Below, in pieces: positions 5,401-11,656 of a DNA stretch of 12,335 nucleotides (its first letter is position 1; each line of letters starts with the position of its first letter). A program made the translations under genes and the position numbers. Origin of the DNA: Echinostoma caproni (taxonomy: Eukaryota; Platyhelminthes; Trematoda; Plagiorchiida; Echinostomatidae). The notes below the pieces were generated by a model. The model did no database searches. It was not told where the DNA came from and saw nothing but the letters and a program-made list of their open reading frames with translations. The DNA is taken from positions 1 through 12,335 of the forward strand of contig UZAN01046713.1 in assembly GCA_900618425.1 (NCBI GenBank), read 5' to 3'.

Positions 5401-8229
5401 AACACTTGTCTACTTTCTCTACAACCTCCCCGGTCAGGGTGAGGCTGGGTGTTGGATAAACCCAATCCTGTAGTAAAATTTTACACTTTGAAGGTGCAAA
5501 ACGTATACCGATGATGGATACATTAGCACTCAAACTATCCAGAAAAGCTTGCAACTTACCTGAATTTTCATTTAGTGGCGCAATGTCGTCTGCATACTCT
5601 AGATTAGACAGCCTAGCACATGGAACTAAATCAATGCCAACTTTCCTCGCACGAGGATAGGGCTGTTTCAAAAATTAAATTTTTAACGAAGTTGAATAGA
5701 AATGGACAGAGAGGGCAACCCTGTTGAACACTACTATCTGTAGTGAACTCGGGTGAAAACGTGCCGTCAGCTCCAACTCGACTTCGGCTATTGTTGTAGA
5801 GGAATTGTAATATTGAAACAAACTTCTCGGGCACACCCTTCAGGGAAAGGCAGCGCCAGAGTTTAGAGCGGTTGACTGAGTCGAAAGCCGCTTTCAATTC
5901 TAGGAAGATGGAAACGGTGGGTCTAAGAAAGGAGTGTCTGCGTTCTAGGATTTGATGAAGAATAAAGATGTGGTCGATACAACCTAGATCAGGTCTGAAA
6001 CCGGCCTGGTTCTCATGTGTGCACTCTTACTTTCGGCAGACAATAGGTGGAGTATAATCCCAGGGAGAAGTTTGGAGATGATGTTGATTAAACTAATTGC
6101 TCTGTGGTTTTCACAAGAGGATATTTTGTTGTAAATCGGTATGATCATTGATTCACACCATTCACATGGAATCTGTTACCTCCCCCACACTGAGCCAAAG
6201 AGTTTCGTTAACTCTGAAACCAAGGCTGCCCCTCCATCCTTAAAAACGGATGGGCAGAGCAATTCTGAGCCGGAGACCTTATGCCTTTTGAGATAGCTTT
6301 TCCTAGAAACTTTCAATACAGGTGGAGGGCTGGCATTATTCACGCACTTGCGATGGAGGGCGATAGTTCAGATGTTGATGGGGGTCATTTGAACTGAGCC
6401 CCAAAATGTTCAGCCCATCGATCAAGACGACGTTGCTGATCGTGAATCTGCGTGCCATCGGATTCCTTAATTACCTCACGCCTATTTTCCTGGGGCCCGT
6501 GTTCCTAATTAAACGACAAAGATTGGGTGTACGCTTTTTTATCTTATAAAGTTCACCTGAACTGACCCAGCTGAAAGTTTTGAGGTTTAAACCAAATACC
6601 CCTAGGTTAAAATTGTTTTAAGAGTGGCAATAAAAATTTAGGGTGCTTGTAGCGAACAATCCAGGTGTTTGTTCCCATGTATGGGTGTTAGATTGCACCT
6701 GAGGCATGAAAGTGGAAATGAAAGACAGCTATGCCCATCAAATCCGTTTCCTAATATTTGCGAACTAGGAGATCCAGTGTCTGTTAACATTCCATTGAGC
6801 GGAGCATTTGAGGTGCAAACTATACCTTATTCACTGTAATGAAAAACGAAGTGTTAAAACACTGCTAAATTTTGATGACCCACTTATTGGAAACAATCCA
6901 TCCAAGGACTGTTTTCCACCTGAAGATTTGATGAAAGAAGAATTGGCTGTAAAATGGTTCATTACCGATTGACAACAATTTTACGAATGAGATACAATTT
7001 ACAATTTTATTGTTGATTTTTGTCAACGGAGTGATATATGTTCATGAATAACCTATTTAGACAACAAATGAGTGGAAAGTAGTATCATGTACATATGTTG
7101 CACAGGGCATTTATTTTCCTCAAGTGCACATTTCGCACTTATGAAGAATATTGTTCAAGTTATTTGCAATTCCTTAGGTAATCTGAAATGTCAAGCTGTA
7201 ACCTAAAGCCCAGGCAGCCATTGTGTGGCCACAGCGGGCTTCCTGAAATTTGATTGTATATCTGTTGATTTTATGAATATTCAGTAGAAAATGGAAGTTA
7301 AAAAGACATTTTTTAATTTTTTATTAAAATGAAAAGGTGGGATTCAGAGTTTAGATTGAAAGCAGAATACTAAACAATGGCTAAGTAATAATAACAAATT
7401 AAAGAACTACAGTTCTTTCCATAGACTGAAGCATGTGCATGCTGAACCATATGTTTTATGATGTTCATCAAAATAGAAAGAAGTTCTGACCAGCTGTCGT
7501 AGATGATTTAAACAATAGTTTTATCTTTCAATCTTAACATGAAAATCATTCTTTTATTCTGTCCAATTACATAGCATCTCTTGTTGCTAAAAGTTTCGAT
7601 CATTATGCATTTTGAAGGTAGGTTATGTATTAATAAAATAAGGCATATGTAAAACATCCTTTTCCTTTTATCCATTTCATCAACGCAAGAAGACATATGT
7701 GGGCAGAATTGATATTGGCTATCAATTTCGCTCGCTCTCATTCAGCTGCAAACGCACATTTATATGATCATGTGAAACGAAGAAACATAAGAGTTGAAAT
7801 GAATCATTTGAAGGAGGTGGTGGAAAAGTGAGTTGCGTGATTTGTGTTTGGTTAGGGGTCGAGTTCAAGTTAGATGACAAATTTTGGTAATCAAAAGATT
7901 TGTTTAACTGTGTAGTACTTATTTCAGAACATTTTTGCAATTCATTTTGCAGACCGAATTTCAAGGAGTATTCCTGAGTTAAGCAACACAATATCTCATT
8001 CAAGATGACAATGTGAAACTTTGCCTTCCATTGGTATCCTTTAGACACGTAGTTTGCTGAAGAAAATGAAAGTGCATTTTCCATTTTTAGAGTCACCGGA
8101 GGAGAATTGTTTGCCCGAGTGGCGGAGTGTGAGCGACTATCGGAGGAAGAAGCGTCCAATTTTGTGGAACAGATCCTACTTGGTGTTCAACACATGCATT
8201 CACTTGGTGTTGTACATTTGGATCTTAAA
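1887..8229 (+). CDS. DAPK-family Ser/Thr protein kinase, 5' part, four exons, 3' end outside window
   Basis: Joining 1887-1901, 1947-2008, 2043-2282 and 8091-8229 gives 152 in-frame codons with no stop and GT..AG at every intron. Visible kinase landmarks are the glycine loop GDGHFAEV (residues 25-32), the ATP-binding lysine in AAKF (K47), the alpha-C glutamate in DIDREAFIL (E75), LHEVF, the hinge region LILDLVTGGELF (102-113), and HLDLK (148-152), which is the start of the catalytic loop with Asp150. The strings LHEV, LIL-L-GGELF and LSEEEA..F..QIL.GV are typical of death-associated protein kinases, cytosolic calmodulin-regulated kinases of the CAMK group. HLD rather than HFD is seen in DRAK/STK17 and MLCK, so the exact subfamily is open. 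The activation loop, rest of the C-lobe, and any calmodulin-binding or ankyrin region are beyond the window. The ATG at 1887 is the first in its frame after the stop at 1788 and has a G at -3 and +4. Confidence 0.85.
1902..1946 (+). other. Kinase intron 1, 45-bp micro-intron
   Basis: Donor GTAAAG, pyrimidine-rich acceptor ending TTCGTTTAG, phase 0. Very short introns at the 5' end of genes are well known in schistosomes. The call depends on exon 1 being correct. Confidence 0.6.
1947..2008 (+). CDS. Kinase exon 2 (lead-in and first half of glycine loop)
   Basis: 62 bp encoding KPVINDKPLEDVYDVRQKIG plus two bases of the next codon. The segment D-V-Y-D-V..K-I-G lines up with the DAPK lead-in to the glycine-rich loop. 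It splits that loop between codons of exon 2 and exon 3, phase 2. Confidence 0.8.
2009..2042 (+). other. Kinase intron 2, 34-bp micro-intron
   Basis: Donor GTACGT and acceptor TTTCGTAG. It contains an in-frame stop (TAA, 2028-2030) that would end the protein if it were not removed. Removing it restores the glycine loop as G-D-G-H-F-A-E-V, matching GxGxFxxV, which is strong internal evidence that the intron is real. Confidence 0.82.
2043..2282 (+). CDS. Kinase exon 3 (N-lobe)
   Basis: 240 bp. The first base completes the Asp codon of the glycine loop, and the last two bases (TT) begin a codon completed by exon 4. It carries GHFAEV, AAKF (lysine 47), a loop rich in polar residues (about 51-70), DIDREAFIL (glutamate 75), KHENIVKLHEVF and VVLILDL. 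The donor is GTAAGT at 2283. A naive ORF call starts at an ATG inside the micro-intron (2032), which would replace the conserved loop with non-conserved residues. Confidence 0.88.
2332..2445. repeat. Cluster of perfect AT palindromes around an (AT)32 microsatellite
   Basis: Three perfect inverted repeats in tandem: 2332-2357 (26 bp, centred on AAATATTT), 2360-2383 (24 bp, centred on GCAATATTGC), and 2372-2445 (74 bp, ATTGC then 32 AT units then GCAAT). They lie 50 bp into kinase intron 3. Such sequence can extrude as cruciforms and is prone to length change and assembly error, so the repeat count is uncertain. Confidence 0.92.
2446..2636. other. AT-rich intronic DNA, nothing recognised
   Basis: Intron sequence between the microsatellite and the next exon-like patch. 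It has a good acceptor-like end (TTATTTATAG at 2636). Confidence 0.4.
2637..2927 (+). other. Exon-like open stretch, unrecognised
   Basis: A frame open for 96 codons immediately after an acceptor-like TTATTTATAG, read NNNLYIPMQHDNPLSVPW and onward, stop TAG 2925-2927. The first 165 bp are clearly GC-richer than the flanking intron and end at a possible donor (CTG|GTAAAA, 2802) in phase 0, giving a possible exon 2637-2801. It includes SPVNRLSDPSTVPR and LLLRRRAALGTVKYF. I do not recognise it. It could be an exon of a nested gene, an old retrocopy, or part of an uncharacterised repeat. It is not in phase with the upstream kinase exon, which argues against alternative splicing of the kinase. Confidence 0.3.
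3106..3449 (+). other. Coding-like patch in two overlapping frames, unrecognised
   Basis: One frame is open 3106-3210, with ETAPAPDQLNLEVISEENPN, and meets a TGA at 3211-3213. The next frame continues from 3210 to 3446, with NYDAVEMDNFYQVYPEPRNQ and LVDLFEPVFECIIEW, stop TAA 3447-3449. Both halves read like ordinary soluble protein and join with a single-base shift, as a decayed gene copy would. No family was recognised, and chance cannot be ruled out. Confidence 0.25.
3450..3820. other. Intronic DNA with one ambiguous base
   Basis: No coding signal seen. Position 3473 is an undetermined base (N), the only one in the window. The segment ends in a strong pyrimidine-rich acceptor-like run (CATCTCTCACAG). 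Confidence 0.4.
3821..3991 (+). other. Exon-like open stretch after a strong acceptor, unrecognised
   Basis: Immediately after CTCTCACAG the frame reads FLPGATAGVDVLFSMFLFAN and stays open for 56 codons to a TAA at 3989-3991. The start is GC-richer than its surroundings. A hydrophobic run (VDVLFSMFLFA) could be a membrane segment. It begins in phase 0, which would match the possible donor at 2802 but not kinase exon 3. No family recognised. Confidence 0.22.
3992..4439. other. Intronic DNA, nothing recognised
   Basis: No sustained coding frame, repeat or RNA feature seen on either strand. It ends in a good acceptor-like run TCTAATTTTAG. Confidence 0.4.
4440..4563 (+). other. Possible alternative terminal exon, unrecognised
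   Basis: After a pyrimidine-rich TCTAATTTTAG the frame reads HNVRSSPTSRDFRNMDTQQS and ends LKSKKPSNL with a TAA at 4561-4563, a polar, Lys/Ser-rich tail. The phase fits kinase exon 3: its last two bases TT plus C at 4440 make a Phe codon. Used in this way it would yield a kinase truncated just after the hinge. No polyadenylation signal of canonical form was seen close behind it. The phase match has a one-in-three chance of being accidental. Confidence 0.2.
4564..5195. other. Intronic DNA left of the RTE remnant, nothing recognised
   Basis: The minus-strand frame leaving the RTE pseudogene stays open to a stop at 4947-4949, but past about 5196 it no longer resembles reverse transcriptase. No other feature seen. 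Confidence 0.4.
5196..6545 (-). mobile_element. RTE-like non-LTR retrotransposon remnant, truncated at both ends, antisense to the kinase
   Basis: Internal part of an RTE-clade LINE lying backwards in kinase intron 3. The 5' endonuclease region is missing beyond about 6545, and the 3' third of the RT ORF, including its C-terminal region and tail, is missing beyond about 5196. Loss of the 3' end is not what ordinary target-primed insertion gives, so a later deletion or rearrangement is likely. Boundaries are approximate, read from where protein similarity stops. Confidence 0.88.
5196..6545 (-). pseudogene. RTE-like reverse transcriptase, multiply frameshifted
   Basis: Reading from high to low coordinates, the pieces are CRLIRNTGPRK, KESDGTQIHDQQRRLDRWAE, a segment with KDGGAALVSELTKLFG, ESMIIPIYNK, then ENQAGFRPDLGCIDHIF, FLELKAAFDSVNRSKLW, LSLKGVPEKFVSILQFLYNN, QQGCPLCPFLFNF, LSNLEYADDI (catalytic YADD at 5585-5596), IRFAPSKCKILLQDW, KVDKCCYLGSYISPGGRI, GHLWRRRDI, and KGRVYAAAVQSVLLYGVETW before similarity ends near WPLREKD. 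The order and wording match RTE-type RTs such as schistosome SR2. Frameshifts are evident near 6020, 5650 and 5320, and there is an in-frame TAA at 6176-6178 (as TTA on the + strand). Its product would have copied element RNA. It is inactive now. Confidence 0.9.
6642..6972 (+). other. Cryptic coding-like patch with one frameshift, unrecognised
   Basis: After an AAAATTTAG acceptor-like site a frame reads GACSEQSRCLFPCMGVRL (ATG at 6681), LCPSNPFPNICELGDPVSVN and IPLSGAFEVQTIPYSL to a TAA at 6837-6839. Shifting by one base, the next frame carries on as NEKRSVKTLLNFDDPLIGNN, KDCFPPEDLMKEELAVKW, FITD and a TGA at 6970-6972. Together this is about 109 codons that look like normal protein, Cys-containing, in AT-rich intron DNA. 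The single-base break suggests a decayed exon or retrocopy, or a sequencing error. I cannot name the family; C-E-L-G-D-P is faintly like the C-x-x-G-N-P segment of integrin alpha chains, but this is too little to call. Confidence 0.3.
6973..8090. other. AT-rich intronic DNA with an imperfect hairpin
   Basis: The 3' part of kinase intron 3. An imperfect inverted repeat with AAGCCC/GGGCTT ends lies at about 7206-7241. A 145-codon minus-strand frame (7722-8159) runs from inside kinase exon 4 back into the intron but is Ser/Asn-rich and unrecognised, so it is not called as a gene. The segment ends in the exon 4 acceptor CCATTTTTAG. Confidence 0.4.
8091..8229 (+). CDS. Kinase exon 4 (hinge to catalytic loop)
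   Basis: 139 bp after CCATTTTTAG. Its first A completes a Leu codon with TT from exon 3, giving LILDLVTGGELF across the junction. It then reads RVAECERLSEEEASNFVEQI, LLGVQHMHSLGVVHLDLK and stops exactly at a GTGAGT donor (8230), phase 0. HLDLK contains the catalytic Asp (residue 150) and Lys (152). The next exon must begin with the Pro-Glu-Asn part of the loop. I searched the remaining 4.1 kb by eye and found no such exon, so it lies outside the window. Confidence 0.9.
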
Positions 8230-8811
8230 GTGAGTTGAGTTTCTTGTGGTAAAACTTTGGGCTGTTTTACCAGAACTCTGTAAACGAGAAATGTTTCATT
8301 CACTTGTTTTACAAATTAATTGCATCCATCAAGAAAAAGTGCTAGAGGATCTTCTGATTACAAGTAATCATTTATATAGAACTGGAAAATGTGCCACGAC
8401 GAGCGAGAGTCTCGTAGCAGGTACGCCATTTATGCCGGTTACCAGCCAAGTTGACCGGTGTCTCAAGCTATCGTAGGGATCTCAACCAGAGAGCCTAGAA
8501 CGTAAGCATAACTCATTCTTATATCATATGTAACCAGGAGACCAAAACCATCCACAACGTAGTTGGTTTCGAATCTTTTCCGCAAAAATAGCAGCTTTCT
8601 ATATAACAGAGTACACACTGCCTGGAAGTTGATTGCTTGATTATATAGAGGTTTGTCAATGAAAAAGATAGGCTTTCTGATTTTACTGGAAGTCATATTA
8701 TTTAACCTTCATTTATCTTTTTATAACATTTGTGTAATAAAATCATGCATAGAGAAAGATTTACACTTCGTAAATAATGCAAGAACACAATGTTTTACAA
8801 TGATGTTTACA
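8230..8811. other. Kinase intron 4, first part, no gene recognised
   Basis: A moderately GC-richer stretch lies at about 8390-8520, but the open frames there carry no recognisable motif. The rest is AT-rich. Intron 4 begins at 8230 and continues past the right edge. Confidence 0.4.
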
Positions 8812-9519
8812 CAGTGGGTTTAGCGAACACGCTCGTTTTGAACAACTTCTTCTTCGGGGTAATAAAGTTAAAATTAAAATGTGCTTCAATGTCTACGTGT
8901 GATTCGTGATTTGTGACTGTTTTTGATGTATGGTTGGGAAAAGGCGGATAGGGGGGATATGTTCATAACCTAATTAGGAGAAACGAATAGGATGTGGATG
9001 GAAGTGTTTGGGTCACGGGGTCATGTGAAAGGTCACGTCTATCTCGGGGCTCAGTGTAAGTAGTAGTGTCCAAGGTAGTAGTCTGGTTGATTGTACGACT
9101 CGTTTTTGAGAACAAAGTGATGGGTTCAATAACCGTTAAAGCGAACATGCTCGTTTTTGACAAGTTCTACTTCGGGCTAATGCAGTGATATAGTCAAATT
9201 ATTAAACTTATCGTTTTGTTCTCAAACGCGAATCGTACCGTCACTCAGACTGCCTTGGTCACAATGTGACACTTACCCCCAAGATAGACGTGGCCCCGTG
9301 ACTGAAAAACGTGAAGACCCGTCCACATCTTATTCGTTTTTCCCAACCGTGTTACGTACACATCCTCCCCCTTGCGCCCTTTCCCAACCACACATCAAAA
9401 ATAATCACAAATCACGAATCACACGTAGACATTGAAGCATATTTTAATTTTAATTTGACAACATAACTGTATTAGCCCGAAGAAGTTTTCGAGAATGAGC
9501 TTGTTCGCAAAAACCCCTG
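8812..9519. mobile_element. Foldback / nested MITE, hAT-like ends
   Basis: Two arms of about 320 bp (8812-9132 and 9199-9519) are reverse complements with scattered mismatches, separated by a 66-bp centre. Shared blocks include AATGTCTACGTGTGATTCGT and its complement in the right arm. The outer ends read CAGTGGGTTTAGCGAAC and, inverted, CAGGGGTTTTTGCGAAC. CAG-G ends are typical of hAT transposons. The flanking 8-mers TGTTTACA (8804-8811) and TGTTTTCC (9520-9527) agree at 6 of 8 positions, like a decayed 8-bp target duplication. The centre (9141-9198) carries a third copy of the end sequence, so the right half (9141-9508) is by itself a complete element with terminal inverted repeats. No transposase ORF is present, so it is non-autonomous. 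Confidence 0.82.
9141..9508 (-). repeat. Complete MITE unit within the foldback
   Basis: Starts GCGAACATGCTCGTTTTTGA and ends with the inverse, ATGAGCTTGTTCGC. Inner parts of the terminal repeats also match (TTCGGGCTAAT near 9171-9181 and ATTAGCCCGAAGAAG near 9471-9485). The left unit (from 8812) has only its outer terminal repeat, as if its other end had been lost when this unit landed there in opposite orientation. Confidence 0.7.
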
Positions 9520-10519
9520 TGTTTTCCCTCCATGACCAGATAGGAATTTTGAATAATATTTACATTAATTTAAAATCACATTAATTTACATTAAAATTGA
9601 TATCTATGTTCAGCATCCTAAAACTTCTTAGCTGTCGTGTCATACGTGTTTGTTCCCCGAAATAGAAGGATACATCAACTTAAGATGATGAAAAAATATT
9701 TTATATTCCCTGATTTATTGGATACCTGTGAAGTCGGATTCCGGATAAGCTACTGAGTTTAATCCGCCAGGTAATATGCAGTTTAGCGATGATAAAGCAG
9801 TGGCGTTGAAATTTAAAAATTTAAATTATGGGCTGATGCTTTATGCTGAATTGATAGGGCTTATCGAATTCCGTAAACACGTGATGATCAAAGAGTAATA
9901 CTTGAAGAATTCTAATCCGTAACCCAAATTAGCGAGAATAATTAGAATCCATGCCGAGGATCAATCCCATTCCAGAACTCTCTAAATTCGAAGATTTGTG
10001 AGGTAAAACGGCGATAGTCCATTCTAAGAATAACACCTGGGAGATACATAGGTAATACCGTAAAATTTCAATTTCAGCGGATGGTACGCTTTATCTAGGT
10101 AATCGCTGAAAAGTCACTAGAATTCAACTTGGGAGAACACAAACTTTCTGTCGTACGTTTCTATCTTCTTTTTACCCATCAAGTTTTGACGCCAATGGTT
10201 TTCGTATAAGCTGTTTTTACCCCAAAATTATTTGGGTTATTTACACTCTTTCACAAACATGTTTTGAACGAGTTTCTTATTGATTTAGTTGTGATCTAGG
10301 CGTGTAAAGGTAATCACAAACAGCTGTCCTTTTGCGTCAACAACATTCAGATTTATTCTCATCTGGATTAACATCAAATCACTCTTATCTCACCTCACCA
10401 GTAAAGCTTTATTACCAAAAATGGTAAACTATTAAGATTATGCAAGTTTTCATCAGCTTATCATTTTGTAGTTGAGTGAAATCACGTTTGAGCTTAGTTC
10501 AACGCTTAAATTCTACTAA
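9520..10519. other. AT-rich intronic DNA, nothing firm
   Basis: No recognised gene or repeat. A 40-codon ORF at 9776-9898 (MQFSDDKAVALKFKNLNYGL...) is present, but its length is expected by chance in such DNA. Confidence 0.4.
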
Positions 10520-10581
10520 GCACTTGATTTCTGGTATTTCATATCCAATGGTTGCATAATGTTTTCCCCTAAAACTTTCAG

Positions 10582-10833
10582 CTTTCGTTCTGTTTTCATT
10601 TGTTTATATGAGGTTTTTGGACATGGATGGATGCACCACTTTTGTAGAGCTGAGAAACAAAACCGTTTTTATCGATCCATGTATGAATTGAAGTGTTCTA
10701 ACAATAGCTCAAAGTGTCCCCCGGGAGGTGATATACCTTATTCTCTTCCAGACTCTGCAGTGTCTGAAAAGCTACCTAGGAAAACGAACATGCGTTACCT
10801 GTGGGAACGTTGGCACTATCCTAGAGATGAGAA
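10582..10833 (+). other. Exon-like ORF with plausible splice sites, unrecognised
   Basis: A frame open from 10520 to a TGA at 10835-10837 contains possible acceptors AAAACTTTCAG (exon from 10582) or CACTTTTGTAG (exon from 10648), and ends at a good donor AA|GTGAGT (10834). The part from 10648 reads KQNRFYRSMYELKCSNNSSK, CPPGGDIPYSLPDSAVSEK and NMRYLWERWHYPRDE, a convincing soluble-protein look, and is GC-richer than its flanks. Both acceptors need a preceding phase-2 exon, whereas kinase exon 4 ends in phase 0, and the kinase should next encode P-E-N. It is therefore more likely an exon of a nested gene or an old gene fragment than a kinase exon. No family recognised. Confidence 0.35.
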
Positions 10834-10837
10834 GTGA

Positions 10838-11396
10838 GTGCATCACTGTGGGTTTCATGTACGCTTTATGTAAGTAGCTAAACCTCTCATGACCAGAACC
10901 GATAATTCTGCTTTAAAATACACGAAAGGAATAAAAATTCTATGAAATATTGTTGTTAACACGCTTTTCATCAATATTCGAACCCACGACTTGGTGAATT
11001 ACCAGTGGTTAAGGATTAAGATAGGCATTGTGAACGCCAAGCTCGAACACTCAGGGAAGGTGAAAACAACATAATGACTGTATCTCTAAAGAATCACTAT
11101 ATCCATCTAACAGGATGAACGAAACGTTATTCCACAAGTCCTCTGAAATCTGTATCCTTCGGTGTGATATCACTCGCTCCTCAAATGTGAACCCGATCAA
11201 GAGTCGCACAAATATTTGAGGCCACTTCAGGTATTGGAAAACTTCTTCTGCATCATCTGTGGTACTCTGGACGAGAAATCACTGATGAATATCACACTGC
11301 ACTACTTAAGGTGCTACTGTATAGAAGGAATTGAAGAGCATTGTTAAGATTAATTGAACACTGATCAGCAGCCCAATCACTCAAAATTAACCGATA
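10838..11396. other. Intronic DNA, weak minus-strand open frame
   Basis: A minus-strand frame without a usual start is open from 11278 down to a stop at 11051-11053, with VQSTTDDAEEVFQYLKW and FEERVISHRRIQISEDLWNN. It is unrecognised and may be chance. GGGTTCGAAT at about 10977-10986 (minus strand) resembles a tRNA B-box but has no matching A-box. Confidence 0.3.
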
Positions 11397-11481
11397 GGTG
11401 ATGGTGGCGCAGTGGTTTGGTCGCTGTCCCTGGCGTGCTTCGGACCATATGGTTTGAGGTTTGAACCCCGCCACCGTCACC
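11397..11481 (+). repeat. tRNA-like SINE candidate
   Basis: An A-box-like TGGCGCAGTGG (11405-11415) and a B-box-like GGTTTGAACCC (11458-11468) are 42 bp apart, close to pol III type-2 promoter spacing. The ends pair over 11 bp, GGTGATGGTGG (11397-11407) with CCACCGTCACC (11471-11481), with one G.U. GCG/CGC and GTCC/GGAC pairs inside could form the D and anticodon arms, but the T arm is poor and the end stem is longer than the 7 bp of a tRNA, so it is not a functional tRNA. A tRNA-derived SINE head is the best reading. The SINE's 3' end and target duplication were not found. Confidence 0.5.
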
Positions 11482-11521
11482 CGACGTTGGTGGTAGGCAA
11501 CTGTACTGTCGTGTGGTTTAA

Positions 11522-11656
11522 CACAAGAGGATCTGTCACCTTTGTTGTAAATCGGTATGATCACCGATTCACGCCATTCAGTTGAAACCTGTTACCTCTC
11601 CCACTCTGAGCCCAGGAGTTTCGTTAACTCTGAAACCAAGACTGACCCTCCGTCCT
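11522..11656 (-). mobile_element. Short RTE-like reverse transcriptase fragment (second copy)
   Basis: Matches 6112-6240 of the larger RTE remnant along its full length, apart from a 6-bp block present here (GD of KGDRSSC) and missing there. The minus strand reads DGGSVLVSELTKLLG, then W-E-R-stop-Q, then EWRESVIIPIYNKGDRSSC. The in-frame TAA (TTA at 11592-11594) is at the same codon as in the other copy (6176-6178). Similarity stops sharply at 11656, and on the left near 11511, close to the SINE candidate. Confidence 0.86.

Noticed and set aside
8246..8476. 76-codon + strand ORF after kinase exon 4
   Set aside because: It begins inside intron 4 just after a good donor, carries no kinase motif, and does not continue the catalytic loop.
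8963..9163. Minus-strand ORF inside the foldback element
   Set aside because: No transposase or other motif; its length is explained by the repeat's composition.
10977..11050. Second tRNA-like element (GGGTTCGAAT on the minus strand, AGTGGTTAAGG on the + strand)
   Set aside because: The two box-like motifs are on opposite strands and cannot form one pol III promoter or tRNA fold.
11265..11330. Possible hammerhead ribozyme (CTGATGA at 11282-11288)
   Set aside because: Schistosome SINE-like repeats can carry hammerheads, but here no properly placed GAAA and stem II follow. The CTGATGA matches on the minus strand near 10450 and 3665 also lack them.
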